Origin: Nitrospirota bacterium
GTDB lineage: Bacteria > Nitrospirota > Nitrospiria > SBBL01 > JAADHI01
Assembly: GCA_029261215.1 (NCBI GenBank)
Contig: JAJDBT010000055.1
Span: forward strand, 1-64,000
Direction: 5' to 3'
Length of the DNA stretch: 64,000 bases
In this document: positions 16,743-25,759 of the stretch, piece by piece
Numbering within the stretch: the stretch's first letter is position 1
How the letters are laid out: every line of letters begins with the position of its first letter
Program-made: the position numbers and the translations under genes
The notes under the pieces: generated by a model
What the model saw: the letters and a program-made list of their open reading frames with translations, nothing else
What the model was told of the DNA's origin: nothing
The model's database searches: none

Positions 16743-16985
16743 TTATTTTTGTTCATTTTGCTCGTCTTCGAGGTCTTCATCTTCAGGTACTTCCCCATCC
16801 ACCAGAACCTTGCCGCAGTGTTCGCAGTTTTCAGCATCATACTTGCTCAGCTTCTTGCACTCGGAACACCGTTTGGATTCAAAACCCGGAATGGGGCTCT
16901 TGAAAGCCGGTAAGGCAAAAAAAACGGCACACAAGGCGATCAGAGAAAAAAGAAGCATGATTGCAATGGGGCTGCCTAAATTCAT
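16743..16985 (-). CDS. Small membrane-anchored zinc-ribbon protein
   Basis: This 80-aa protein has one N-terminal membrane helix (residues 7-26), a zinc ribbon with two Cys-x2-Cys pairs (CSEC and CEHC), and a very acidic C-terminal tail (Glu/Asp-rich, residues 64-80). It resembles uncharacterised small zinc-ribbon anchors. Its ATG follows the mogA stop with no gap, so the pair is probably one operon. Confidence 0.7.
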   Translation of the reverse strand: MNLGSPIAIMLLFSLIALCAVFFALPAFKSPIPGFESKRCSECKKLSKYDAENCEHCGKVLVDGEVPEDEDLEDEQNEQK

Positions 16986-17465
16986 CTAAGTCACCCTGGG
17001 GTGGATCATGGCGACAAAATGACTCAGGGTATCCAAAATCACTTCGAGGTTTTCTCTTGCGGGGGCAGGACTGCCCGGCAAGTTGATAATCAGGGTATCG
17101 CCCCGAATACCGGCAATGGCCCGTGAAATGACTGCTTTTTTGGTGCTTTTTCGAAAAACTTCCAAACGCATCACATCCGAAATCGCGGGCACTTCCCGGT
17201 CGATCACGGCCTGGGTTGCATCCGGGGTGATGTCTGACTTGCCTAAACCCGAGCCGCCAGCCGTCAGAATCACATCCGTTTTGAGTCGGTCTGACCAGGA
17301 AATCAAGCGTTTTTCGATTTTAGCCTGATCCGATTCGACCACTTCGGACACAGTCACCATGCCGCCAACACTGGCAATCATCTTTGTTAATTCGCTCGTC
17401 ACCCGGTCTTCACCCGGAATAATCCCTTTTTCTTTCACCGACAAGATTCCAACCGTCCAGCCCAT
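16986..17465 (-). CDS. mogA: Molybdopterin adenylyltransferase, MogA/MoaB family
   Basis: This enzyme adenylylates molybdopterin before Mo insertion (159 aa, full length). The fold signature TAGGSGLGKSDITPDAT (TxGGxGxxxxDxTPEA type) and the GDTLIINLPGSPAPARENLE segment are the active-site loops of MogA. GGAGG lies seven bases before the ATG. It is divergent from moeA with a promoter between, and together they would complete cofactor synthesis for the molybdoenzyme encoded at 8874. Confidence 0.9.
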   Translation of the reverse strand: MGWTVGILSVKEKGIIPGEDRVTSELTKMIASVGGMVTVSEVVESDQAKIEKRLISWSDRLKTDVILTAGGSGLGKSDITPDATQAVIDREVPAISDVMRLEVFRKSTKKAVISRAIAGIRGDTLIINLPGSPAPARENLEVILDTLSHFVAMIHPRVT

Positions 17466-17600
17466 TTACAGCCTCCATTTTCGAAAATCACTCAATACTA
17501 TAAACGAGAAGCAATCAAAATCCAACTGCAATACCATCACATCCCCCCTGAAATCTTATCGCCGCCTGTCTTGAATACATTCAGTGTTCATGATATGTAT

Positions 17601-17629
17601 TTGACCTGTTCATGCCACTTTTCTAAAAT
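17601..17629 (+). promoter_or_regulatory. Sigma-70 promoter of moeA
   Basis: TTGACC, a 17-nt spacer and TAAAAT predict a start near 17636 and a leader of about 22 nt. It lies downstream of an in-frame TTG at 17571, which therefore cannot be the start used from this promoter. Confidence 0.65.
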
Positions 17630-17657
17630 TGTTAAAAACCAAGTCAAAGGAGGCTCC

Positions 17658-18659
17658 GTGGCAAACAACGAAAACCCCGTTATAGACGCCCGAAAAAAAT
17701 TTCTGGACGCTTTCACTGCAGCCGATCTCCCCATTGAAACCATCCCGCTTTTAGCATCCAGAGACCGTGTTTTGGCTCAAGACCTCTCGGCTTCCCTAGA
17801 TGACCCCCCTTATAACCGCTCCATTATGGAAGGATATGTCCTCTGCCATTCCGATGTCACAAAGGCTTCTGAAGAGACCCCTGTTTCCCTTAAAGTCGTC
17901 GGAGAAATCAAGGTCGGACAGGATACGGCCCTCGGACTTGAACCAGGAAAAGTCCTCCAGGTCACCACGGGCAGTTTTATTCCAGCCGGTGAATATGCCG
18001 TTGTCCGCGCTTGGGATGTGAAACGCAGCGGGGATCACATCAAGGTCAATCAGGCTGCCAAACCCAATGAAAACATCGAAATGCAGGGCGAACTCAAAAA
18101 AAAGGGCACACCCCTTTTTAAAAAGGGTCACCGAATGACATCCGCCGATATTTTTGTGTTGGCCAGCCAGGGCATTTTGGAAGTCTCTGTGGTCTGTGCA
18201 CCCAAGGTCGCGCTTTTCTCTTCAGGAAATGAAGTCATTGCTCCGACCGAGCCCTTTAAAATCGGGGCGATTTGGGACTGTAATCGTTACGGACTTTCAA
18301 GCCTCATCGAGGCCGCAGGCGGGCAGCCTCTTTTTCAAGGCATCATGAAAGACAACCTTTCGCAATTCACCGCAGCCCTCAAACAATCCCTCGAAACGGC
18401 TGATATGGCCGTGATCTCCGGCGGCACCGCCGTGGGAGGAGAAGATTTCACAGCAGCCCTTGTCAACGCAGCGGGCTCACCCGGCACCCTGGTCAATGGC
18501 ATCCCGATGCGATCAGGCAAGCCCATTGTCCTGGGCGTCGCCAATGGCAAACCCATTCTCTGTGTGGCCGGACATCCTCCTGAGGCCGCACGCGGGTTTC
18601 ATCTCTTTGGAGAAGCAGCTATAGCACATTTAATGGGAGCAGAAGTCCCGGTGGAGTAA
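17658..18659 (+). CDS. moeA: MoeA-like molybdopterin molybdenumtransferase, short form
   Basis: This protein is related to MoeA, which inserts molybdate into adenylylated molybdopterin. From the GTG at 17658 (AAAGGAGG four bases upstream) it is 333 aa, against about 400 in typical MoeA. Domains I-III are recognisable: DPPYNRSIMEGYV, KVLQVTTGSFIPAG, ALFSSGNEV and SGGTAVGGED. Two features depart from the family: the Asp of the S-x-M-D-G-Y-A motif is Glu, and the C-terminal domain IV is missing after VAGHPPEAARG. It may be a divergent active enzyme or a MoeA paralogue with another role. A rhodanese follows 7 bases on. Confidence 0.82.
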   Translation: MANNENPVIDARKKFLDAFTAADLPIETIPLLASRDRVLAQDLSASLDDPPYNRSIMEGYVLCHSDVTKASEETPVSLKVVGEIKVGQDTALGLEPGKVLQVTTGSFIPAGEYAVVRAWDVKRSGDHIKVNQAAKPNENIEMQGELKKKGTPLFKKGHRMTSADIFVLASQGILEVSVVCAPKVALFSSGNEVIAPTEPFKIGAIWDCNRYGLSSLIEAAGGQPLFQGIMKDNLSQFTAALKQSLETADMAVISGGTAVGGEDFTAALVNAAGSPGTLVNGIPMRSGKPIVLGVANGKPILCVAGHPPEAARGFHLFGEAAIAHLMGAEVPVE

Positions 18660-18666
18660 AAACATC

Positions 18667-19026
18667 ATGAAAACCTGGCAAGAAATGATGGCGGAGGCAA
18701 AAAAAGAAATCACCCTGCTTTTCGTCGAAGATGTGAAGAAAAAATTGCTCCAGGAAGACGACTTTATTTTGATTGATTGCCGCGAGGCCGAAGAAACAAT
18801 GAAAGGCACCATCTCAAAATCCGTCTTGATTCCACGAGGGGTCCTTGAAATGACCGTAGAACGGCACTTTACCGACCGGGACAAGCCGATTGTCATTTAC
18901 TGCGCAGGTGGCGGACGAAGCGCACTTGCCGCCCAGGCCCTGAAAAAAATGGGCTATACCGATGTCGCATCGATGGAAGGCGGCTTTAGCCATTGGGAAA
19001 AATCGGGCTTTCCTGTCGAAAAATAG
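18667..19026 (+). CDS. Single-domain rhodanese-like sulfurtransferase
   Basis: This is a 119-aa rhodanese domain. Cys79 in the active-site loop YCAGGGRS is the persulfide-carrying residue, and DCREAEE near residue 38 and GGFSHWEKSGFPVE at the end are family landmarks. There is no signal peptide, so it is cytoplasmic. Placed directly after moeA, it could supply persulfide sulfur for molybdopterin-related or other sulfur transfer, but this is inference from position. Confidence 0.9.
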   Translation: MKTWQEMMAEAKKEITLLFVEDVKKKLLQEDDFILIDCREAEETMKGTISKSVLIPRGVLEMTVERHFTDRDKPIVIYCAGGGRSALAAQALKKMGYTDVASMEGGFSHWEKSGFPVEK

Positions 19027-19050
19027 CATCAGGAAAAAGGAGACCAGCGA

Positions 19051-19650
19051 TTGAAAAACGGAAAGATCCACATCGTCGCCATCAAAGGCAGTGTGAGACC
19101 TGGCAACTACACAGGGATGGCCCTTGATTTGATTGTGAACGAAATCGAAAAACGTGAGGATGCAACCGTCGAACTGATTGACCCCGCCTTACATAATTTG
19201 CCCTTTCCCGGTCAAAATACACGATCTTCCGATGCGAAAAAAATCCAGGCTTTAGTGTCCGAAGCAACGGGCATTATTCTTTCCACACCCGAATATCACG
19301 GCGGGTACAGCAGCGTCATCAAGCTGGTTATCGAGAATATGGGCTTTCCCTCCGCACTCGCCGGAAAACCCGTGGCCTTACTCGGTGTGGCAGGCGGACA
19401 AATTGGTGCGGTAAAATCACTGGAAAGCCTGCGAAGCATTTGCGCACACGTCGGGGCCATTGTTTTACCGGGGGTTGTCTCCGTGGCCGGGGTTGAACAT
19501 TTATTTGACGAAACAGGACAGTGCCTCGAAGAAAGAGCCGAACGCAGAATTCGCGGCTTGGGCCTCTCCCTGATTGAATACATTCAAAAATCAATCTGCC
19601 CAGGCATCACAATGGAGCGCATGGTCCGCTCCGGCACATCCACCAGTTAG
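19051..19650 (+). CDS. NADPH-dependent FMN reductase family protein
   Basis: This is a 199-aa flavodoxin-fold reductase. The phosphate-binding loop GSVRPGNYTGMAL (residues 13-25), the STPEYHGGYSSVIKLVIENM segment (equivalent of the PEYN motif, here PEYH) and GVAGGQIGAVKSLESLR are typical. The start is TTG at 19051 with AAGGAG eight bases upstream; the next ATG would cut away the FMN loop. It probably shares a transcript with moeA and the rhodanese. Electron acceptor unknown. Confidence 0.87.
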   Translation: MKNGKIHIVAIKGSVRPGNYTGMALDLIVNEIEKREDATVELIDPALHNLPFPGQNTRSSDAKKIQALVSEATGIILSTPEYHGGYSSVIKLVIENMGFPSALAGKPVALLGVAGGQIGAVKSLESLRSICAHVGAIVLPGVVSVAGVEHLFDETGQCLEERAERRIRGLGLSLIEYIQKSICPGITMERMVRSGTSTS

Positions 19651-19718
19651 GTAAATTCGTTTTTTACACATAAACCTGCACGCAGAAAGAAGCTGCAAGA
19701 TCGTATTGAGGTTAAGGC

Positions 19719-20072
19719 ATGGGAAAGTACCAGTATCATATTTTTATTTGTACGAATGAACGATCCGATGAGGATGAACGCGGCAGCTGCGCCAAACGCG
19801 GATCTGCAAAAATAAGAGATTATTTCAAAAAAACCCTTTACGAGCGGGGTCATAAAGGGAAAGTCCGCGCCAACCAGGCCGGATGTCTGGACGCCTGCGC
19901 TTTTGGGCCGACCGTCGTGTTTTACCCCGAGGAAGTTTGGTACACCTTAAAAACCGAGGCAGACGTGCTCGAGGTCATCGAAAAACATGTCGAAAAAGGA
20001 GAGATCGTCGAACGCTTGTTGATTCCAAAACCCTGGGCCGCAGCCGAAACCGATCTGAACGTCGTGACATGA
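19719..20072 (+). CDS. Thioredoxin-like [2Fe-2S] ferredoxin
   Basis: This is a 117-aa ferredoxin of the Shethna/NuoE-like thioredoxin-fold class. The four cluster Cys are visible: Cys11 (FICTNERSD), Cys24 (GSCAKRG), Cys56 and Cys60 (GCLDACAFGPTVV). The C-terminal PEEVWYTLKTEADVLEVIEKH segment is typical for the family. GAGGTTAAGG precedes the ATG. It overlaps mtaB by four bases, so it may donate electrons to the Fe-S tRNA methylthiotransferase encoded next; that link is inferred from coupling. Confidence 0.9.
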   Translation: MGKYQYHIFICTNERSDEDERGSCAKRGSAKIRDYFKKTLYERGHKGKVRANQAGCLDACAFGPTVVFYPEEVWYTLKTEADVLEVIEKHVEKGEIVERLLIPKPWAAAETDLNVVT

Positions 20073-21448
20073 CAGGCACACCCCTCACAGAAACATTGAT
20101 CGCGATTCAAAGCAGATACTCTACACCTCAGACCGTTTCTTTTCACACGCTCGGCTGTCGCCTTAATCAATCCGAAAGCGGCGCACTCGCTGGCGGTTTT
20201 GACGCTGCGGGCTTTGAGGTGATAAGAAGCGCACAGCCCGCAGACCTCTGTATCATTAACACCTGTTCGGTCACCGCACAGGCGGAATCAAGGTGCCGTG
20301 CCCTCATTCGCCGCATTCTCAAAAAAAAGCCCGACACATTTATCGCCGTGACCGGCTGTTACGCACAAATCGGGATTGATGCCCTGCGCCAAATTCCCGG
20401 TATTGACCTCATCGCAGGGACAGACCACAAAATGTCCCTGCCCACATTGGTGCAAGCCATCGTGGGCCAAGGGGCGGATGCAGCGCGACTTCAAAAACGC
20501 TCGGAGCCGCTCGTCTTTCACTCACCCCAGATCAACCGGAATGAGTTTACCGTCCCGAATCTTTCGGTTTTTGACCACGCCACCCGGCCCAATATCAAAA
20601 TTCAGGACGGCTGTGATTTTTTCTGCACCTTTTGCATCATCCCCTACACCCGTGGCCGCTCCCGTAGCCGGGCCTTCGATGATATCTTGCTGGAAGTTTC
20701 CATTTGGGTTGCGCGCGGGCACCAGGAAATTGTGCTCACCGGTGTCAATCTGGGAGAATACGAATCCAGCGAAAAAAACTTGCTTGACTTGATTCAGGCG
20801 CTTGAAGCCTTTGAGGGTCTGGAGCGCATTCGGATTTCATCCATCGAACCCACGACCATTTCAAATGACTTGATCGAGTGGATGAAAACATCGACAAAAC
20901 TCTGTTCCTTTCTTCACCTGCCTTTACAGAGCGGCAGCGATAAAACCCTGAGACACATGGACCGGCGTTATTCGCGCCAGGACTATATCGACTTTGCCCG
21001 CGAAGCAAAAGAAAAAATCCCCAAGCTCGGACTGGGCACCGATGTCATGGTGGGTTTTCCTGGCGAAGACGAAACCGCCTTTGAAGAAACCGTCTCACTC
21101 GTGCAATCGCTCCCTTTTTCGTACTTGCATGTTTTCCCCTATTCCCGCAGAAAGGGAACACGGGTCACGCGAAGCGACTTGCCGCCAGTGAACCCCGCCA
21201 CCATCAAACAGCGGACGAAGGTTTTATGCGCACTTTCTGATACAATGCGTGAAACATTTTACCGTCGTTATATCGGACAAAAGGTTTCAGTCTTGTTTGA
21301 AACACAAAATGAAGCGGGTCTTTTTACCGGCCTTACGGACAACTACATCCGGGTCGGCGTGAAGACAAATCAAGACCTCTCCGGCCACATGCTGCCGGTA
21401 CAAATTCAGGCCGTCCACAATGGACTGGCAATGGGAGAATGTATTTAG
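20069..21448 (+). CDS. mtaB: tRNA (t6A37) methylthiotransferase
   Basis: This radical SAM methylthiotransferase converts t6A37 to ms2t6A37. From the ATG at 20069 (overlapping the ferredoxin stop by four bases) it is 459 aa, the usual MtaB length. The UPF0004 domain holds Cys30, Cys66 and Cys97 for the auxiliary cluster; the radical SAM cluster is Cys182-x3-Cys186-x2-Cys189 (CDFFCTFCIIPYTRGRSRSR). A TRAM-like C-terminus follows. The frame is open upstream to 19883, but that segment lies inside the ferredoxin gene and is Arg-rich nonsense. miaB follows, giving a tRNA-thiolation pair. Confidence 0.92.
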   Translation: MTGTPLTETLIAIQSRYSTPQTVSFHTLGCRLNQSESGALAGGFDAAGFEVIRSAQPADLCIINTCSVTAQAESRCRALIRRILKKKPDTFIAVTGCYAQIGIDALRQIPGIDLIAGTDHKMSLPTLVQAIVGQGADAARLQKRSEPLVFHSPQINRNEFTVPNLSVFDHATRPNIKIQDGCDFFCTFCIIPYTRGRSRSRAFDDILLEVSIWVARGHQEIVLTGVNLGEYESSEKNLLDLIQALEAFEGLERIRISSIEPTTISNDLIEWMKTSTKLCSFLHLPLQSGSDKTLRHMDRRYSRQDYIDFAREAKEKIPKLGLGTDVMVGFPGEDETAFEETVSLVQSLPFSYLHVFPYSRRKGTRVTRSDLPPVNPATIKQRTKVLCALSDTMRETFYRRYIGQKVSVLFETQNEAGLFTGLTDNYIRVGVKTNQDLSGHMLPVQIQAVHNGLAMGECI

Positions 21449-21449
21449 A

Positions 21450-22796
21450 ATGAAAGTCTTTCTTGAAACCTACGGCTGTCAAATGAATGTCTCCGACTCG
21501 GAAGTGGTGCGCGCCGTGCTCGCCCACGCGGGCTATGAACTTTCATCGGTCATTGAGGAAGCCGAAGTCGTTTTAATCAACACCTGCGCCATTAGAGAAA
21601 ACGCCTATCGTAAAATTTATGGACGACTCGACACCCTGCGGCCGCTCCGAAAAAAGATGCGGCAGGAAAAAGGACGTTTTGTCGTCGGCCTGCTCGGCTG
21701 CATGGCGCAAAATATGAAAGAAGCGATGTTCAGACACCCCGTCGTCAATCTCGTTGTCGGCCCGGACAACTATCGGGCGCTGCCGGATTTGATCGACAAG
21801 GTTTCAAAAACAGGGCAAAAAAAAGACCTGAAGGAAATTGATGCAGACCTTTCCGAATATGAAACCTATCAGGGCATCGACCCCAAACGTTTTGACGGCG
21901 TAAACGCCTGGGTCACGGTGATGCGCGGCTGTGATAACTTCTGCACTTTTTGCGTTGTGCCCTATACACGAGGCCGGGAGCGGAGCCGGACTCTGGACGA
22001 TATCTTATGTGAAGTCCGGTCTTTGAGTGCACAAGGCTTTCGCCAGGTCACCCTGCTCGGGCAAAATGTCAATTCCTATCATGCAGAAGGCGTTTCTTTT
22101 GCAGACCTGATGACCGCAGTCGCCGATGTGCCGGGGATCGAGCGGGTCCGTTTCACATCGCCGCACCCCAAGGATTTTCCAGAACCGCTTTTGGAAGCCA
22201 TTGCCGCCCACCCCAATATCTGCAAACACATTCATCTGCCCTTGCAGTCGGGCAGCGACCGGATTCTTGAGATGATGAACCGAACCTATACTCAAGAGGA
22301 GTTCATCCGCTTGGCCACAAAAATCCGCCGCATCATTCCGAATGTTTCGATTACAACCGATATCATCGTCGGCTTTCCAACAGAGACCGAAGCAGACCAT
22401 AAAGAAACGATTCATACGGTCAAAGCCGTCGAGTTTGACAACGCCTATATCTTCAAATATTCAGAACGAAAAGGAACCATTGCGTCCAAAAAATTCCCGG
22501 ACGATGTCCCGGCAGAGGTCAAAACAACGCGTATCGTCCAGCTTTTTGATGTGCAGCATCAAATATCCTTCATGAAAAACACGAGCAAGATCGGAACAAC
22601 ACTGCCCGTCCTTATTGAAGGAGAAACCGAAAAGCGGCCAGGATTTCATATGGGCAAAAGTCCCGGCAACATGACCGTCATTTTTCCAGAAACATCGCAT
22701 CTGCCCGGTGAGATCATTTCCATCGAAATTACGGATGCGACCACGGCAACCCTGCTGGGGCAGTCAGTGTCCAGCCCTGTATTGATCACCTTGTGA
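21450..22796 (+). CDS. miaB: tRNA (i6A37) methylthiotransferase MiaB
   Basis: This enzyme adds the 2-methylthio group to i6A37 of tRNA. From ATG 21450 it has 448 aa. The N-terminal domain starts at once with FLETYGCQMN (Cys10) and has Cys46 and Cys84; the radical SAM motif is Cys161-x3-Cys165-x2-Cys168 (CDNFCTFCVVPYTRG). SSPHPKDF-like (TSPHPKDF), LPLQSGSD and the C-terminal TRAM domain are present. An earlier ATG at 21420 lies inside mtaB and adds ten non-conserved residues. The gene begins one base after the mtaB stop. Confidence 0.95.
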   Translation: MKVFLETYGCQMNVSDSEVVRAVLAHAGYELSSVIEEAEVVLINTCAIRENAYRKIYGRLDTLRPLRKKMRQEKGRFVVGLLGCMAQNMKEAMFRHPVVNLVVGPDNYRALPDLIDKVSKTGQKKDLKEIDADLSEYETYQGIDPKRFDGVNAWVTVMRGCDNFCTFCVVPYTRGRERSRTLDDILCEVRSLSAQGFRQVTLLGQNVNSYHAEGVSFADLMTAVADVPGIERVRFTSPHPKDFPEPLLEAIAAHPNICKHIHLPLQSGSDRILEMMNRTYTQEEFIRLATKIRRIIPNVSITTDIIVGFPTETEADHKETIHTVKAVEFDNAYIFKYSERKGTIASKKFPDDVPAEVKTTRIVQLFDVQHQISFMKNTSKIGTTLPVLIEGETEKRPGFHMGKSPGNMTVIFPETSHLPGEIISIEITDATTATLLGQSVSSPVLITL

Positions 22797-22797
22797 A

Positions 22798-23676
22798 ATG
22801 GATAAAACGCCAGACGGAGTAATCGCGCGAAAGGAAGGCACGATTCAGCAGGGAGACATGACACTCTCCTATGCCTCGGTTATTCCCGCGCACTCAAAAG
22901 CAGCGCTGCTCATCGTGCACGGCATGAATGATCACAAGCAGCGTTACGCTGAACTTCAGGCTGAACTCGCCGCAGTCGGCTTTGCCAGTTTCGCTTATGA
23001 TCAACGCGGATTTGGATGTTCCGGTGGAAAACGCAGCGATGTTGAACACTATGAAGATTACCTCGAAGACCTGAAGGCCGTCCTCGTCCTGCTGCGCAAA
23101 TCGTGTCCAAGCCTGCTGGTGTTTTTATTGGGGCATAGTCTGGGCGGGCTCATTTCGGCAAGTTATTGCGTCAAAAATCCAAAGGCCGTGGACGCGCTTG
23201 TGCTCTCTTCCCCGGCATACCTTGTGGCCCCGCTCCCCTTTCCGCTTGAAAACCTGGTAAACCTGCTCAATCGCCTGATGCCCAAAACTGCGATGCCCTA
23301 CCCTCATCGACACCACTATCGGAGCCATGACCCGGCGATCATCGCAGCCGTTGAAAATGACCCTTTAATTGCCATGAACGCCACACCCCGTTTTTATATC
23401 CAATTCAGGAAAATGAACCGCTTTCTTCTGGATCATGCAGGTGAAATGGATCTGCCCACCCTGATTTTACAGGCAGGCGATGACCAAATCGTCTCCCCTG
23501 AAGGCGCTAAAATGTTATATGCCTGTTTAAAAAATCCGGTAAAAAAGTTAATATGTTACGAGGCCTTTTATCATGAGGTGTTTCACGAAGTCGAAAGGCA
23601 GCGTGTCGTCCGCGACCTGATTCAGTGGCTTGAAAGCACCCTTCCAATGATCACGACAAAAAACGGAGAAAAATGA
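22798..23676 (+). CDS. Alpha/beta hydrolase, lysophospholipase / monoacylglycerol-lipase-like
   Basis: This is a 292-aa serine hydrolase. The nucleophile Ser114 lies in GHSLGG, the oxyanion/HG motif is VHGMNDHKQRY, DQRGFGCSGG follows, and the acid (LQAGDDQIV) and His (YEAFYHEVFHE) complete the triad. This is the Hydrolase_4 (lysophospholipase, YtpA/PldB-like) layout. No signal peptide. It starts one base after miaB stops, and the next gene overlaps its stop by four bases, so all are in one operon. Confidence 0.88.
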   Translation: MDKTPDGVIARKEGTIQQGDMTLSYASVIPAHSKAALLIVHGMNDHKQRYAELQAELAAVGFASFAYDQRGFGCSGGKRSDVEHYEDYLEDLKAVLVLLRKSCPSLLVFLLGHSLGGLISASYCVKNPKAVDALVLSSPAYLVAPLPFPLENLVNLLNRLMPKTAMPYPHRHHYRSHDPAIIAAVENDPLIAMNATPRFYIQFRKMNRFLLDHAGEMDLPTLILQAGDDQIVSPEGAKMLYACLKNPVKKLICYEAFYHEVFHEVERQRVVRDLIQWLESTLPMITTKNGEK

Positions 23677-24293
23677 CCCGACTTTTAAAACTGACCATTT
23701 TGATCGCCCTTGTTTTTTTCACACTGCCCAGTATTTCGGAAGCAAAAGAAGCCCCATCTCTTTTAAAGGGCTTTGGAAAAGTGACTTGGGGCATGAACAT
23801 GGAAGAGGTTGTTGCCGCCTATCAAATTGCCTTTAAAATGCCCCAACATTCCCACGCCGGCGGCATTTGGGCTTTTGAAGGGCCCGCCGATGGCGAACTC
23901 ACCGTTTCAGGGGAAGCCCTGGGCGAGGCCGATATCCGCTCGGTCAGTTTTGGTATTCACCCCAAATATGGGCTCTCTATTACGCACATCCGTTTTAAAG
24001 ATGCCAACGATCCTGATTTTGTGGATCAACTTTTGCCAAAATGGACCAAACGCTTGGGCCCGCCCAAAGAACGCCTGCCTGGCCCAAGAGTGCTCTGGAG
24101 AGTGGGAGATACACATATCGAACTCACTTACCACACGGTTTCCGTCCGCCACCCCACCCCTTCGGATCATCTCGCCATCGTCAACTGGGACATCCCCCTG
24201 ATGGAAAAAATCGAGGCGGAAAAACCGGACGAGCCCATCCTGCCTGATGTTGAAAAACTCGCGCCGATGTTGCGACAACATCGCGAAAAATAG
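23673..24293 (+). CDS. Exported protein of unknown function (206 aa)
   Basis: I do not recognise this family. A signal peptide (hydrophobic residues 5-22, cleavage around SEAKE) leads to a globular domain with GFGKVTWGMNMEEVVAAY near the N-terminus, a pattern seen in many small periplasmic proteins (W-G-M/S-xx-E). Beta strands dominate (DIRSVSFGIHP, THIRFKDAND, THIELTYH). No catalytic motif is evident. It is coupled to the hydrolase upstream (4-base overlap) and followed 4 bases later by the SLC13 carrier. Confidence 0.65.
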   Translation: MTRLLKLTILIALVFFTLPSISEAKEAPSLLKGFGKVTWGMNMEEVVAAYQIAFKMPQHSHAGGIWAFEGPADGELTVSGEALGEADIRSVSFGIHPKYGLSITHIRFKDANDPDFVDQLLPKWTKRLGPPKERLPGPRVLWRVGDTHIELTYHTVSVRHPTPSDHLAIVNWDIPLMEKIEAEKPDEPILPDVEKLAPMLRQHREK

Positions 24294-24297
24294 GGTA

Positions 24298-25758
24298 ATG
24301 AGATTCGCCCTCACCAATATCAAACAAATCGCACTCATTTCAGGCCCCTTGTTCGCTGTCCTTACGCCCATTTTTTTCAGCCTGCCCGAATACCCGAAAG
24401 CCCCCATGATGCTGGGCATCGCCCTTTGGATGGCGCTTTGGTGGATGAGCGAAGCCGTCCCTTTGGCCGTGACCGCACTCATCCCGCTCATTGCCTTTCC
24501 GCTGTTGGGCATTGCATCAGCGAAAGAAACGGCCCCGCGTTATATGACGAGCACGATCTTTCTTTTTATGGGCGGATTTTTAATCGCGCAAGCGATGGAA
24601 AAAACGGGTCTTCATCGACGCATTGCCCTCTTTATTCTCTCTCGGTGGCATAAAAGCCTTGTTCAGATTGTGCTGGGATTTTCCGGGGCCACAGCTTTTC
24701 TCTCTATGTGGATTTCAAACACGGCGACCACGATGCTCATGGTCACGATTGCAATGGCAGTCATCTCCCGCCTTGAAGGACAATTCACGAAAGAAGAAAC
24801 CAACACCTTTGCATCAACACTGCTGTTAATGATTGCCTATTCTGCCAATATCGGCGGGATGGGCACGCCTGTCGGCAGTCCGCCCAACTTAATCTTTATG
24901 GAAACGATGAAGACTTTTTCTCCGCAACAGAGCATCAGCTTTTTACAATGGATGATTATCGGCATTCCGATGGTCATTCTCGGTCTAGCGGTGCTCTATC
25001 TGGTTTTAGGGCGACAGATCGGGAAGCTGCCTTGGTCAGCATCCGTCGTCGCGCCCATCAAAGCAGAAATCGCTCAACTGGGCAAAATGACGCGCGCAGA
25101 AATCTTTGTCGCCTCAGTCCTCAGTTTCACCGCGCTGGCCTGGATGACGCGTGAGGGCATTCAGGGAGAAAACATCTCAATATCAGGATGGTCGTCCCTG
25201 CTCCCTCACTCCGGCGTGGACGACGGCACCGTCGCCATCGCGGCGGCCTTGCTCCTATTTGTGATTCCCATAAAAGAAGGTCTGCCTATTTTAGACAGTA
25301 CGGCCTTTGGACGACTGCCCTGGCCAATCCTCATCTTGTTTGGCGGGGGCTTTGCGATGGCAATGGGCATGCAGCATTCCGGGCTTTCTGAGTCGATTGG
25401 AAAACAAATGGCCTTTTTAACGCATGTATCACCCATCTTCATGATGCTTGGCATTGCCCTCGCAATGACCTTTCTCACCGAGATTACAAGTAATACGGCA
25501 ACCACCCAGGTCATTTTACCCATCTTGTCCGCCGTGGCCCTTGGAAGCCAGCAAGACCTCATTTTGATGCTGGTGACGGCAACGCTCTCGGCCTCCTGCG
25601 CCTTTATGCTGCCCGTCGCCACCCCGCCCAATGCCATCGTTTTTGCGACGGCCCGCATCTCAATGAAGTCCATGATGCGGGCCGGCATCAAACTGAACCT
25701 GGTGATGGCGATTGTGATCGTGCTTGTGGTGAAACTGGTGCGGGTTTTATTGCCCTGA
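24298..25758 (+). CDS. SLC13/DASS family sodium-coupled anion transporter
   Basis: This is a 486-aa inner-membrane carrier with about eleven to twelve membrane segments. Both SNT signatures of the divalent-anion:sodium symporter family are intact: SNTATTMLM (first repeat) and TSNTATTQVILPIL (second repeat), plus GGMGTPVGSPPNLIFM and the MLPVATPPNAIVF loop. The substrate could be dicarboxylate, sulfate or a related dianion. The ATG at 24298 has AGGG just before it; the in-frame upstream ATG at 24247 lies inside the previous gene. Confidence 0.9.
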   Translation: MRFALTNIKQIALISGPLFAVLTPIFFSLPEYPKAPMMLGIALWMALWWMSEAVPLAVTALIPLIAFPLLGIASAKETAPRYMTSTIFLFMGGFLIAQAMEKTGLHRRIALFILSRWHKSLVQIVLGFSGATAFLSMWISNTATTMLMVTIAMAVISRLEGQFTKEETNTFASTLLLMIAYSANIGGMGTPVGSPPNLIFMETMKTFSPQQSISFLQWMIIGIPMVILGLAVLYLVLGRQIGKLPWSASVVAPIKAEIAQLGKMTRAEIFVASVLSFTALAWMTREGIQGENISISGWSSLLPHSGVDDGTVAIAAALLLFVIPIKEGLPILDSTAFGRLPWPILILFGGGFAMAMGMQHSGLSESIGKQMAFLTHVSPIFMMLGIALAMTFLTEITSNTATTQVILPILSAVALGSQQDLILMLVTATLSASCAFMLPVATPPNAIVFATARISMKSMMRAGIKLNLVMAIVIVLVVKLVRVLLP

Positions 25759-25759
25759 T

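Noticed and set aside
17571-17657. Extended frame of moeA from a TTG
   Set aside because: A promoter lies inside this segment and a GTG with an excellent Shine-Dalgarno follows; the extra residues have no family match.
19883-20068. Arg-rich N-terminal extension of MtaB
   Set aside because: It lies wholly within the ferredoxin gene in another frame; family similarity begins at the ATG at 20069.
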